Assembly (NCBI GenBank): GCA_034521495.1
Contig: JAXHMK010000010.1
Span: 806,001 to 870,000, forward strand
From: Balneolaceae bacterium
GTDB taxonomy: Bacteria > Bacteroidota > Rhodothermia > Balneolales > Balneolaceae
Direction of reading: 5' to 3'
Length of the DNA stretch: 64,000 nt
Shown here: piece by piece, positions 1 to 9,011 of the stretch
Position numbering within the stretch: the stretch's first letter is position 1
Layout: each line of letters starts with the position of its first letter
The notes under the pieces: model-generated
The model's input: only the letters and a program-made list of their open reading frames with translations
Told to the model about the DNA's origin: nothing
Databases searched by the model: none
Made by a program: the position numbers and the translations under genes

Positions 1-732
<732 letters not shown>

Positions 733-917
733 TTAATTGTAGGTTTGCAAATTATGTCAATATCATGATGATTATATGAATAATTTCCACCAATGCACCA
801 ATTGATGTTTACTATCAGTTGTATTTGACTTGGTTATTACATCAACATTAAACAGTAAAAAAATTAGGAACTTCTGTGTAAAACGGAGGATTGCTTAATA
901 AAAATCCTGGGAATGGC

Positions 918-2414
918 TTAGTCCCTCTTCTCATCCACTTCCAATGTTATCTCAGGATACTCTTTACCCAGATCTCTCAAATCGATATTTCGATCTCCGC
1001 GTAAATATTTATTAAAGAATGCGACTGAATAATCGTTGATCAATTCCGTGGCATTATACGGATCTGCTTCTCCGGCTTCGTTTATTGACTGAATCGGTAT
1101 CAAAAAGGGAATATCACTGAAATTACTGTGACCAAAACCATTTACTTTTAAATCGTACATAGCTGTTTCACTTCCATTGTGATAGATTAGATCATTCGGA
1201 GCAAACGTTGCAGAATCCCGAACAGCTTCAATTCTTAAAAAGGGTTTATTGAGTGTTGAATCGATCATATCTGCCCATTGAGCTCCATCCCAATTAATCC
1301 CGGCTTTCACCCTGGGATCGGTTAGCATCAATTGACCGGCTGTTGCTCCTCCTGCTGAGTGACCAAACGCTCCGATCTTATCAAGATTCAATTTGTTAAA
1401 AAACCGGTTATTGGTCTGTGAGTTCATTCTTTCCAATTCATCAATCACAAAAGAGAGATCCTCAGCCCACTGCCGCATCATCTCTGCATTGGGATAGATA
1501 TCGGATATTTCGCGAATAATATCTCGTTTTGCTGAATCACTATCAGCAGCCCAAAATTGATCTTCGAGTTCAACAATCTGCTCCCAGACATTCTCAAAAA
1601 TTTTGGATTCATATTGGTAATCAAAAGAGACTTTTCCCCCATCCGAAAAAACCGTTGCTATTGATTGATAGGGATGATTCACCGCAAATATGATGTATCC
1701 GTGGCTTGCTATTTCCGTCAAAAATGCTGCATACGTTGCAGGAGGAACATTGTACCCGTGGGAGAAAAGAAGAGCTGGAAATGTGGATTCCTGATCAGAG
1801 ATGAGCAGATCCTGATAAGCAAACGTTTCTATATGCCTCAAATGATTCAGCGTAAATGCAGGTAACCCATATTTCTTTGCAAAATACTCCGCTTCAAACG
1901 GGTGCATGTAATTCATTTGATTTACATTTGAATTCAAATCATCAGAGGGATACCAGGCACGAACCATTAATTTTCGATGGTCGTCAGGATTTTCTGTGAT
2001 GACCTCATGCCTGTCGGAATCTTCAAGCATGAACGTTGTTGTTCCGACTTTGTAGGTTCCCGTTGGTTCCGGCAGATCAAACACCGGCAGAATGGATCCT
2101 AAAACGGTGGATACAATCAATAGAAGAATTGAACATAAACCACCAACAATTCGAAGCCATTTTCGGTCAGTGTATCCCGATAAATTGTGCTGGCGTTTCA
2201 ACAGCCGAATTGACTGCAAAAGAAAAAACACCGAAAGTAAATAAGCCGGGATTATTTGCCACCGAAACCCTTCAAACAAGGCATGAAGGAAAACAAAAAA
2301 CAGCACCAGAAACGGTAAGTAGATTAAACTATTCGGCCGATTTCCTGGCTTTGTGAATAGAGAACATGCTAAAATAAAAAGAGTAACCAGGATACAAATT
2401 TCAAAAAATTGCAT
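918..2414 (-). CDS. Membrane-anchored PAF-acetylhydrolase-like alpha/beta hydrolase
   Basis: A 498-residue predicted serine esterase. Residues 1-110 hold about four hydrophobic segments (roughly 3-20, 30-48, 55-70, 88-110), so the enzyme is membrane-anchored. The rest is an alpha/beta hydrolase of the platelet-activating-factor acetylhydrolase / dienelactone-hydrolase-like type. An oxyanion-region motif FSHGYN lies near 217. The nucleophile elbow GHSAGG is at 351-356 (Ser353). NWDGAQW near 374 supplies a probable acidic residue, and GFGHSNFSD near 427 the probable catalytic His. This family hydrolyses short or oxidised acyl esters, but the natural substrate cannot be read from sequence. It lies upstream of katG on the same strand, with a 203-bp gap between them, and is probably a separate transcription unit. 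Confidence 0.8.
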   Translation of the reverse strand: MQFFEICILVTLFILACSLFTKPGNRPNSLIYLPFLVLFFVFLHALFEGFRWQIIPAYLLSVFFLLQSIRLLKRQHNLSGYTDRKWLRIVGGLCSILLLIVSTVLGSILPVFDLPEPTGTYKVGTTTFMLEDSDRHEVITENPDDHRKLMVRAWYPSDDLNSNVNQMNYMHPFEAEYFAKKYGLPAFTLNHLRHIETFAYQDLLISDQESTFPALLFSHGYNVPPATYAAFLTEIASHGYIIFAVNHPYQSIATVFSDGGKVSFDYQYESKIFENVWEQIVELEDQFWAADSDSAKRDIIREISDIYPNAEMMRQWAEDLSFVIDELERMNSQTNNRFFNKLNLDKIGAFGHSAGGATAGQLMLTDPRVKAGINWDGAQWADMIDSTLNKPFLRIEAVRDSATFAPNDLIYHNGSETAMYDLKVNGFGHSNFSDIPFLIPIQSINEAGEADPYNATELINDYSVAFFNKYLRGDRNIDLRDLGKEYPEITLEVDEKRD

Positions 2415-2452
2415 AAGTAAATATGATTTAGAGATGTGAAATCGATAAAGCT

Positions 2453-2610
2453 TTTCCAGGTCCCACTTATTTGAACGGTCAGAAGATCAGGTTAGATGAA
2501 ATACTAACCGATGGATTGAAGAACTGGAAAAACAGGGTCATTCATTAAAAGCCGAGGAATCTTCCATCCCCACGGTTCCAATCCAAACAGATAAAAAGTT
2601 ATCTATTTGA
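2453..2610 (+). pseudogene. Possible remnant of the 3' end of a lost gene
   Basis: Between the hydrolase and the MotA/ExbB-type gene the plus strand carries two short protein-like stretches in different frames. One runs from 2453 (FPGPTYLNGQKIRLDEILTD). The other begins after a stop in the next frame (RWIEELEKQGHSLKAEES) and ends at a TGA at 2608-2610, inside the opposing gene's 3' end. The composition looks like decayed coding sequence and not random intergenic DNA. I do not recognise the family, and the two stretches may be unrelated. Confidence 0.2.
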
Positions 2611-2958
2611 AACAATTGCTTTTAATCCAAAATAGAGAAGCCAGGCGATCACAAAGATCATCATCCCGTAAAGCGTCGTGATAGTTGAAACTTTGAGTCC
2701 GCCGGCTAACAACGCCGGAGAAACGGATCCCATCTGCTCTATTGCTGTAAATGCCTGGTACAAGCCCATAAACTGACCAAAGAAACCAAAAACCAATGCA
2801 AATATCCCAATTTCCCGAACCAGGGTTGGGGATGGTGATTTTGAATCATCTCTGCCGGGTTGCAGAAAGATATATCCTGCAGTTGCGATAACAGCAATTA
2901 AAATGATAGTTAGTATTCCCATGAATAGCGGGCCGCCCATATAAAATAGATCAAACAT
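2599..2958 (-). CDS. Small MotA/TolQ/ExbB-type membrane protein
   Basis: A 119-residue protein with three hydrophobic segments (about 8-32, 49-72 and 92-114). The second and third resemble the proton-channel core of MotA/TolQ/ExbB proteins, with the pattern SPALLAGGLKVSTITTLYGM near 79-98 corresponding to the conserved A-L-x-T-x-x-G-L-x-V-A-I-P-type helix. It lacks the large cytoplasmic loop of full-length ExbB/TolQ and is about half their length. No ExbD/TolR or TonB partner is adjacent. A proton-channel role is therefore inferred from fold only, and a structural membrane protein is also possible. It is divergent from the LytTR regulator with 106 bp between start codons. Confidence 0.6.
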   Translation of the reverse strand: MFDLFYMGGPLFMGILTIILIAVIATAGYIFLQPGRDDSKSPSPTLVREIGIFALVFGFFGQFMGLYQAFTAIEQMGSVSPALLAGGLKVSTITTLYGMMIFVIAWLLYFGLKAIVSNR

Positions 2959-3064
2959 AATTTTATCCTGTTTTGTGATTAAGTGTTCACAAGAAATGTA
3001 TCTTTAAAAGGCAGGTTTCAGCAATGTAGAAACACCGTCTAAAGATGTTATTCGTCGATAAAAG

Positions 3065-3874
3065 ATGGCATTCTGCGATAAAATCAGGATTTTTCATCAA
3101 AAACAATGCAGGCAGGTAAACATATACTTATTTTGGATTATGGCCGGGATCATTCTGGTCATTGGCTTTGGAAACACCTATGGAGATTATCTCAATAGTT
3201 TCTACTTCGTCACTTTTCTTCTTCCTGTGGCAATGGCTACCTCCTACTTTTTCAATTACTATTTAGTACCGAACTATTTATTGAATAGAAATTACCTGAG
3301 ATTTTCAATCTACACGATCTATACAATTATCATCTCACTTTACCTGGAGATGGTTGTAGTGACAATTTCCTTCATCGTTCTGGCCAACTATCAGTATGAG
3401 GAATTGAACCCAATAATGACAAATATTTTTGTTTTAGGATTTGCCGTTTACCTGATTGTTTTGATCAAAGCATTTTTCCTTCTTTTCAGGAGAGTAAAAA
3501 ACAACGAATTCAAAGTTCAGCAACTGATGGAAGAAAAAGAAGCGCTGAAAACGGAGTTCATAACGATTCGGGCAGATCGAAAAAATCATCAAATAAAACT
3601 GGATGATATTATCTATCTCGAAAGTCTTAGTGACTATGTAAAACTTCACACATCTGATCAAACACTCACAACCCGGGAGACGATCTCTTCGTTTGAAAAA
3701 ACCCTGCCGGAAACGTTTATCCGGATTCACCGGTCGTATATTGTCAACCAAGAACATGTCAGTAATTTCAATTCAACCTCAGTAGAGATAGGTGATTTAG
3801 AATTGCCGATCAGCCGAACGTATAAATCTGATGCGATTTCCATACTTGAAGGGAAAGACTCAACTATGGCATGA
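3065..3874 (+). CDS. Membrane-bound LytTR-domain transcriptional regulator
   Basis: A 269-residue DNA-binding regulator tethered to the membrane. Four hydrophobic segments (about 21-36, 45-68, 79-106, 118-141) are followed by a short charged linker and a C-terminal LytTR domain (about 165-262). The domain is recognised from DIIYLESLSDYVKLHT, FIRIHRSYIVN and LPISRTYK. There is no receiver domain, so this is not a classical response regulator. Such TM-LytTR proteins are common in Bacteroidota and usually control nearby genes. The divergently transcribed MotA/ExbB-type gene is the obvious candidate target, which is inference. It converges with the symporter gene, leaving 8 bp between stop codons. 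Confidence 0.85.
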   Translation: MAFCDKIRIFHQKQCRQVNIYLFWIMAGIILVIGFGNTYGDYLNSFYFVTFLLPVAMATSYFFNYYLVPNYLLNRNYLRFSIYTIYTIIISLYLEMVVVTISFIVLANYQYEELNPIMTNIFVLGFAVYLIVLIKAFFLLFRRVKNNEFKVQQLMEEKEALKTEFITIRADRKNHQIKLDDIIYLESLSDYVKLHTSDQTLTTRETISSFEKTLPETFIRIHRSYIVNQEHVSNFNSTSVEIGDLELPISRTYKSDAISILEGKDSTMA

Positions 3875-3882
3875 AATAAGGA

Positions 3883-5391
3883 TTATCGAAACAGGTTGCG
3901 AATCCTGGAGACCCCCATAATTGTGATCAAGCCTGAAACCATCGCAAGAGTTCTGAATGGAAACAGATTCACTCCATCTTCAATCATAGGATAAGGCAGC
4001 ATAATTGGAATACCGAGCGTAGGGTCTCCCCCACCAAATCTCAAAAACGCAGCAACGATAAAACCGGCTACAGCGCCTGCCGAGTTTGCTTTGGGATCAA
4101 ATAAAGAACAGACCAGCGCGGGAAACAGCAGGCAGTACACAAAATCGCTGCACAGAAACCACAACTCATACACACTTTGAATGTTGAGGGCAATAAGCAT
4201 CGCGGCAATCCCAATGATCCAGATCATTCGCTGAACGAGTTTTCGGAGGGATTTCGTATCAATTTTTGGTTTGAAAAGCGGGCGATATACGTTCCATCCC
4301 GACATGGAGGATGCAGAAAGAATAGAGGAGTCAGCCGATGACATCACAGCAGCTGCAACGGCTCCCAATCCAATAATTCCCGCCCAGGCCGGGGTCAGAT
4401 AGCGGACTACCCACGGTAAAATTGAAGCTGCATCCGGCGGTGCAGGTGCGCCAATTGAACTCCAGTCAGCCACCTGCCCGATAATACCAATCATAACTGC
4501 AGGAACCGCGGCGGCAAGACAGACAAATCCCGCTATAACTGACAGACGAACGGCTGTTTTTGCATCCCGGGAGGCGAGTACCCGCTGGAAATAAACCTGC
4601 CATGGAATACCGCCAAGACTAAGCAACAGGGCGTAATCCCACCAGTTCCAGTAATAATTACCAAGGGCTTCTTTACTTGGCAAAAAACTGGCGGCAGCAC
4701 CAAACTGCTGTTGATACTGATCCCATGCCGCAGGCCAGCCTCCTACTGCATCGAGTGCAAACGGAATTGTAAGAGTGAGCCCCACAAACAGAAGAATAAG
4801 CTGTATAAAATCTGTGAGGGCAACTGCCCAAAGTCCACCCAACGCTGTATAAGCAATGGTGATTAAAGCGGATAGTATAATGGCAGTTGTAGTATCCAGA
4901 CCTGCAATTGCTCCAAATGTGGTTCCCAATGCGGTTAAAATAGCAGCCGTCCAGAACAACTCACCCGACAGAGCAGGTAAGAAAAACAGAGCTGAAACTC
5001 GTTTTCCAAACTTCTCCTCCAAAGGATCTAACATGGTTCGATATCCTCTGCGACGCATCTTTCGCGCAAAAAAAAGACCGCCAATAATCAGGCTCAAGGC
5101 ATAACCCCAGGGAGCCTGAACCCATACCAATCCGGAACTGTATGTGTACTCTGCCGTTCCGTTGATGTAACCTCCGCCCACCCACGTTGCACTCATCGTA
5201 AAAATAGCCAGGAACAATGGGAGTTTACGGCCGGCAAGAAGAAAGCTATCACTGCCGCCCCCTTTCTGTAGTTGTGCGGCGTACGCTCCAATCCCGAAAA
5301 TCAGGGAGTAAAATACCATCATAGAGATGTAAGCCGGCCAGCTCAGAGGGTTATCCGTAAAGAGATGTATTCCTAAACCAGACAGCAGCAA
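3883..5391 (-). CDS. Sodium:solute symporter, choline-transporter-like
   Basis: A 502-residue polytopic protein of the SSS/SLC5 family with about 13 hydrophobic segments. The stretch TMSATWVGGGYINGTAEY, the GYRTMLDPLEEKFGKR loop and the helix AYTALGGLWAVALTDFIQ resemble high-affinity choline transporters (CHT/SLC5A7-like). Known members couple Na+ to uptake of choline or similar solutes across the inner membrane. The divergent neighbour is phosphatidylcholine synthase, which consumes choline, so choline is the likely substrate (inference). The start is uncertain. In this frame only a TTG at 5391 precedes the first membrane segment, and upstream a 36-codon hydrophobic reading frame overlaps in another phase (separate entry). 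A one-base indel could join the two. Confidence 0.82.
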   Translation of the reverse strand: MLLSGLGIHLFTDNPLSWPAYISMMVFYSLIFGIGAYAAQLQKGGGSDSFLLAGRKLPLFLAIFTMSATWVGGGYINGTAEYTYSSGLVWVQAPWGYALSLIIGGLFFARKMRRRGYRTMLDPLEEKFGKRVSALFFLPALSGELFWTAAILTALGTTFGAIAGLDTTTAIILSALITIAYTALGGLWAVALTDFIQLILLFVGLTLTIPFALDAVGGWPAAWDQYQQQFGAAASFLPSKEALGNYYWNWWDYALLLSLGGIPWQVYFQRVLASRDAKTAVRLSVIAGFVCLAAAVPAVMIGIIGQVADWSSIGAPAPPDAASILPWVVRYLTPAWAGIIGLGAVAAAVMSSADSSILSASSMSGWNVYRPLFKPKIDTKSLRKLVQRMIWIIGIAAMLIALNIQSVYELWFLCSDFVYCLLFPALVCSLFDPKANSAGAVAGFIVAAFLRFGGGDPTLGIPIMLPYPMIEDGVNLFPFRTLAMVSGLITIMGVSRIRNLFR

Positions 5392-5461
5392 GAAGCCCGA
5401 TCAGCCATAAGGCAGGACGCATTGCCGCCTGGATACCATTTTTTATATTTTCATTATTCAT
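5351..5461 (-). CDS. Small hydrophobic ORF, or displaced N-terminus of the symporter
   Basis: An ATG at 5461 opens a 36-codon frame ending at TAA 5351-5353. It is rich in basic residues, then has a membrane-like core (PALWLIGLLAAVWF). It overlaps the first 41 bases of the symporter in a different phase. Two readings fit. It may be the true N-terminus of the symporter, separated by a single-base insertion near 5391-5396, giving an uninterrupted hydrophobic run into SGLGIHLF. Or it may be a small transporter-accessory peptide translated by coupling. The number of other single-base frame breaks in this window favours the first. Confidence 0.4.
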   Translation of the reverse strand: MNNENIKNGIQAAMRPALWLIGLLAAVWFRNTSLYG

Positions 5462-5525
5462 ACTTCAGCAAAAAATAGTTATATATGCTGACAGTTCTAA
5501 CGGCAATATCAATTACAAAAGAAAA

Positions 5526-6218
5526 ATGCTCAAACGTCTGAAGGCATGGACGGTACATCTTTTTACCGCAAGCGGAATCATAGCTGTTTTTATGGCCCTT
5601 ATTTCAACCGCCGAAAATGACTTTCGGACCGCAATGCTATGGTTAATCGCCGCTCAGCTGATCGATGGCGTGGATGGCACACTGGCTCGCAGATACAACG
5701 TACAGAAGGTGTTACCAAAAGTAAGTGGTAAGAGCATCGATTTTGTGATCGACTTTTGCGGATATGCCGTTATACCCGCATTTATGATTTACCAGGCTGC
5801 ACTAATGCAAGAGTGGGTTGGCCTTTCCATGGCATTATTAATTGTTTTTACATCTGCAATCTATTACGGAAAAACGGGGATGATTACGGATGATTTTTAC
5901 TTCAAAGGATTTCCGGTTATGTGGAACATGGCAGCTTTTTACCTGATATTCATCTTTAATTTTCCCGATACTTTAAATGCTGTTCTGATTTTTTTACTCG
6001 CCGTAATGCAGTTTCTTCCCATCAAGTTTGCTTATCCAAGTATGACCTCACGATGGAAACCCGCCACGTTAACATTTACAACAATATTAATGGTATCCAT
6101 GACGGGAATGTTGATTTTATATCCCAATTATCCCGATTTCCTATACTGGGGCCCTATTATCAGTCTTGATTATTTTGCCGTATTTGGTTTTGCTGCAACA
6201 TTTATTTTCAAAGAATGA
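5526..6218 (+). CDS. pcs: Phosphatidylcholine synthase (CDP-alcohol phosphatidyltransferase)
   Basis: A 230-residue inner-membrane enzyme that condenses CDP-diacylglycerol with choline to make phosphatidylcholine in one step. The N-terminal AWTVHLFTASG is characteristic of bacterial Pcs. The CDP-alcohol phosphotransferase signature is present as D50-G51-x2-A54-R55, then G68, D72 and D76, with the wider R-to-G spacing seen in Pcs and not in phosphatidylserine or phosphatidylglycerophosphate synthases. About seven hydrophobic segments follow. It is divergent from the choline-type symporter with a shared upstream gap, so the pair could be co-regulated from one control region. The organism is therefore predicted to make phosphatidylcholine from imported choline. 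Confidence 0.88.
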   Translation: MLKRLKAWTVHLFTASGIIAVFMALISTAENDFRTAMLWLIAAQLIDGVDGTLARRYNVQKVLPKVSGKSIDFVIDFCGYAVIPAFMIYQAALMQEWVGLSMALLIVFTSAIYYGKTGMITDDFYFKGFPVMWNMAAFYLIFIFNFPDTLNAVLIFLLAVMQFLPIKFAYPSMTSRWKPATLTFTTILMVSMTGMLILYPNYPDFLYWGPIISLDYFAVFGFAATFIFKE

Positions 6219-6296
6219 ACTATCTCGGGGCAGAGCCCACAAGGTATCAACACGTCCCAAATAATTTTAGGCTAACTATAATTTTTTCTTTAAGTG

Positions 6297-6317
6297 TCCC
6301 CTTTTTGGAAAGGGGGA
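6297..6317. repeat. Short hairpin (CCCCTTT/AAAGGGG) between pcs and paaA
   Basis: CCCCTTT (6298-6304) pairs perfectly with AAAGGGG (6309-6315) around a 4-base loop. It resembles the outer hairpins of the 7437-7598 and 37314-37445 elements and may be a fragment of one. It could also act as a weak terminator for pcs, but no T-tract follows directly. Confidence 0.45.
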
Positions 6318-6485
6318 ATTGTCTTTTCCGACCCAGAGAAGCAGGGAATTAAACCACTTTAGATTAAAGACAGCTGATTGATTTTATTTTTGATCAAACC
6401 ATACAAAAAAGCCTTTCTCTCCTTTGAAATGATTTAGCTATATTACCGTTAATAAAGTGTGTTATTAAAACAGAAAAGCGCTTTT

Positions 6486-7430
6486 ATGACTGAAGAAGAG
6501 AAAAGAGAAGCCTTCCAGGAACGGATCGATAATGGTGAAAAAATTGAGCCCAAAGACTGGATGCCGGACCGATATCGTCAGCAGTTAATTCGAATGATGA
6601 GCCAGCACGCCCACTCCGAAATTGTTGGAATGCTGCCCGAAGGAAACTGGATCACACGTGCTCCTTCCCTCAAACGAAAAATGGTGCTTCTTGCAAAAGT
6701 GCAAGACGAAGCGGGACACGGTATGTATCTCTACAGTGCCACTGAGACATTAGGAGTGCGTAGAAAGGATTTGATCGAAGATTATCTGTATGGAAGCGCA
6801 AAATACTCGAGTATTTTTAATTATCCCACGCTCACATTTGCTGATATTTGTGTGATAGGATGGCTGGTGGATGGTGCGGCAATTGTGAATCAAACCATGC
6901 TGGCTAAATCATCATACGGACCCTACTCCCGGGCGAATATCCGAATTTGCAGAGAGGAAAGCTTTCATAAAAAACAAGGGTATGAGATGCTCGCAAAAAT
7001 GGCTGATGGGACTCCTGAACAACAAAAAATGGCACAGGATGCCGTCAATCGCTGGTGGTGGCCAACACTAATGATGTTTGGCCCGCATGATGAAGATTCT
7101 CCAAATAGCGAAGAACTGATCAAATGGGGTGTAAAGACAAAGACGAATGATGAACTTCGCCAGGATTTTGTCGACAGAACCGTGATGGAAGCGAAGGCGA
7201 TTGGCATAACTCTTCCCGATTCTGAATTGAAATACAACGAAGAAACCGGGCACTGGAATTTTGGTGAAATTCCGTGGGACGAATTCTGGAGTGTCATTAA
7301 AGGTGACGGCCCGATGAACCGCGAACGGATGAAAGCACGAAGAAAAGCCTACGAAAAAGGTGAATGGGTTCGTGAGGCAGCAATGGAGTATGCGAGAAAA
7401 CAGAAGTTGAAAGAAGAAAAAGCGTCATAG
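6486..7430 (+). CDS. paaA: 1,2-phenylacetyl-CoA epoxidase, catalytic subunit PaaA
   Basis: The diiron oxygenase subunit that epoxidises the aromatic ring of phenylacetyl-CoA, working in the cytoplasm in a complex with PaaB, PaaC and a reductase. The ATG at 6486 gives 314 residues, the usual length. A GTG nine codons earlier (6459) is in frame but adds a poorly conserved tail. Family marks include [23 protein letters not shown], the diiron helix [45 protein letters not shown] (second Glu/His set), and [13 protein letters not shown]. It is the first gene of the paa operon, 267 bases after pcs. The next gene, paaB, is separated by a 162-bp palindromic repeat element. Confidence 0.96.
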   Translation: MTEEEKREAFQERIDNGEKIEPKDWMPDRYRQQLIRMMSQHAHSEIVGMLPEGNWITRAPSLKRKMVLLAKVQDEAGHGMYLYSATETLGVRRKDLIEDYLYGSAKYSSIFNYPTLTFADICVIGWLVDGAAIVNQTMLAKSSYGPYSRANIRICREESFHKKQGYEMLAKMADGTPEQQKMAQDAVNRWWWPTLMMFGPHDEDSPNSEELIKWGVKTKTNDELRQDFVDRTVMEAKAIGITLPDSELKYNEETGHWNFGEIPWDEFWSVIKGDGPMNRERMKARRKAYEKGEWVREAAMEYARKQKLKEEKAS

Positions 7431-7436
7431 TATTTC

Positions 7437-7598
7437 TCCCCTCTTGGGAGGGGAAAGTGAAATGAGCGTTCAGCGAATGAACTCGGGGTGGGTTCAATTG
7501 AATATCTATTTAAATAAGGGTTACACTTCAAGCCACGAAGAACCCACCCCTGATTGTTACGCTAAACGCTACACAATCTGTCCCCTCCCAAGAGGGGA
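7437..7598. repeat. Large imperfect palindromic repeat element, copy 1
   Basis: Two ~59-bp arms (7437-7495 and 7540-7598) are inverted copies of each other. Each begins with a TCCCCTCTTGGGAGGGGA hairpin, passes an AGCGTTyAGCG-like core and ends in GGGGTGGGTTC. A 44-bp spacer lies between. A related, more degraded copy is at 37314-37445. The element fills the paaA-paaB gap. It has no convincing coding content, and its palindromic ends suggest a MITE- or REP-like mobile unit. Confidence 0.75.
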
Positions 7599-7625
7599 AT
7601 TAAAAACTGAAACAAATTTTCATTA

Positions 7626-7931
7626 ATGACTAAGAATTCAAACAATCAATCTGAATGGCCTCTTTGGGAAGTTTTCTATCAACCCAAAGACGGGAAACCG
7701 TTTGAGCACGCCGGAAGTGTTCATGCTGCCGATGCGGAAATGGCAATGCAAAATGCCCGGGATACCTATGCCCGGCGAAGTGAAGGAATCGCAATTTGGG
7801 TGGTTCCGTCTGATCAGATCACGGCTTCAACCACCGAAGATGAAGAACCGTTTTTTGATCCCGCGAATGATAAACCGTATCGGCACCCACAGTTTTACAG
7901 TACGCCGAGAGCAGTGAAGAAGAGAAAATAG
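7626..7931 (+). CDS. paaB: 1,2-phenylacetyl-CoA epoxidase subunit PaaB
   Basis: A 101-residue structural subunit of the phenylacetyl-CoA epoxidase complex. It is recognised from WPLWEVFYQPKDGKPFEHAGSVHA near the N-terminus, the NARDTYARRSEG stretch, WVVPSDQI, and a C-terminal FFDPANDKPYRHPQFY. Length and motif order are normal for PaaB. In characterised systems PaaB bridges the PaaA-PaaC heterodimers and is needed for reductase coupling. It sits between paaA and paaC but is separated from each by repeat-rich spacers, unlike the tight spacing usual in paa operons. Confidence 0.95.
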   Translation: MTKNSNNQSEWPLWEVFYQPKDGKPFEHAGSVHAADAEMAMQNARDTYARRSEGIAIWVVPSDQITASTTEDEEPFFDPANDKPYRHPQFYSTPRAVKKRK

Positions 7932-7938
7932 TATTTGT

Positions 7939-8063
7939 ACAACGGGCAGCTTGCCCGTTATCTCCCAATGAAAATCTAGATTAATATTGTATAACATGGA
8001 TTGTGGAGCCGGACAAGCTGTCCGGCCTACAAACATCACTGGCGCAAGCGTCTCGCTTGTGCC
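7939..8063. repeat. Three tandem short palindromes (families A, B, C) between paaB and paaC
   Basis: Hairpin A (7939-7957) is AACGGGCA/TGCCCGTT with loop GCT. Hairpin B (8008-8026) is GCCGGACA/TGTCCGGC with loop AGC. Hairpin C (8041-8063) pairs GGCGCAAGCG with CGCTTGTGCC around TCT. All three families recur in this window: A at 8903 and 9536, B at 9667, C at 8959, 27469 and 34170. They look like REP-type units. Confidence 0.85.
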
Positions 8064-8107
8064 TTTAATTAGGTGAGACGGAAAATTCAGTACAAGACTG
8101 TCAAAAA

Positions 8108-8896
8108 ATGAGTACACTCGATATCAAACCCGAAACTAAAAACAAAATACTCGTCGAAGTCATGCTTCGGCTGGCGGATGATCGTCTGATCCACGGCCAC
8201 CGTCTTTCCGAATGGACAGGACACGGACCGGAGTTGGAGGAAGATCTTGCACTTGCCAACGTTGCATTAGATATGATTGGACATGCCGCGGCACTTTACA
8301 GCTACGCTGCAGAAATTGAAGGAAAAGAGGATGAGGATTATTACGCCTATTTTCGCGATGACATCGATTTTAAAAATGTGGCAATGATGGAGCTGCCAAA
8401 AGGTGATTTTGCCTTTACCATTGCCCGGCTTTTTCTCTTCAGTGCATACAGTTACCATCTCTACAAAGATCTAATTCAAACTGTCGAAGATGAGCAGCTC
8501 AATGGAATGCTTCAGAAACATTTCAAAGAGATTAAATACCATCTGCGCCACAGCCGGGAATGGGTGTTACGATTGGGAGACGGAACTGAAGAGAGTCACA
8601 AGCGAATTCAGAATGCTTTTGATGAAATCTGGATGTACACCGGTGAACTTTTTGATCTGGATGAGGCCGATCAAGCAGCTATTGAACAACGTTTATTTGT
8701 GGATGTTACTGCTTTCAGGAATGAATGGAAAAGTTTGGTTAATGAAGTACTAAAAGAAGCAACGCTCAACGTTCCTGATGACGACCAATATATGTTTTCA
8801 GGTGCGAGACAGGGCCGGCATACGGAGTATCTGGGCAGATTACTGGCAGAAATGCAGTTTTTAAGACGATCATACCCGGATGCGGAGTGGAAATGA
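8108..8896 (+). CDS. paaC: 1,2-phenylacetyl-CoA epoxidase subunit PaaC
   Basis: A 262-residue ferritin-like structural subunit that pairs with PaaA. Recognisable stretches are RLADDRLIHGHRLSEWTGHG near the N-terminus, EDLALANVALDMIGHAAALY, the KGDFAFTIARLFLFSAY helix, and KYHLRHSREWVLRLGDGTEE. It ends in SGARQGRHTEYLGRLLAEMQ and a short tail, as in typical PaaC. In characterised complexes PaaC has the diiron-protein fold but does not hold the active metal site. The start ATG lies 45 bases after hairpin C. A gap of 115 bp with two further hairpins separates it from paaD. Confidence 0.94.
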   Translation: MSTLDIKPETKNKILVEVMLRLADDRLIHGHRLSEWTGHGPELEEDLALANVALDMIGHAAALYSYAAEIEGKEDEDYYAYFRDDIDFKNVAMMELPKGDFAFTIARLFLFSAYSYHLYKDLIQTVEDEQLNGMLQKHFKEIKYHLRHSREWVLRLGDGTEESHKRIQNAFDEIWMYTGELFDLDEADQAAIEQRLFVDVTAFRNEWKSLVNEVLKEATLNVPDDDQYMFSGARQGRHTEYLGRLLAEMQFLRRSYPDAEWK

Positions 8897-8902
8897 AAGT
8901 AC

Positions 8903-8982
8903 AACGGGCAGCTTGCCCGTTACTTTATAATGGAAATTATAGATTTTAAGATAACCAAGGACACAAGCGAGACACTTGCGCC
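8903..8982. repeat. Palindromes A and C between paaC and paaD
   Basis: A perfect second copy of hairpin A (8903-8921) starts seven bases after the paaC stop. An imperfect copy of hairpin C lies at 8959-8982 in the opposite orientation to the one at 8041. Confidence 0.8.
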
Positions 8983-9011
8983 ATCTCAGTCTATTTACCA
9001 TCTACTGAAAC

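Noticed and set aside
7444-7626. 60-codon frame after paaA
   Set aside because: It is the translation of the palindromic repeat element at 7437-7598.
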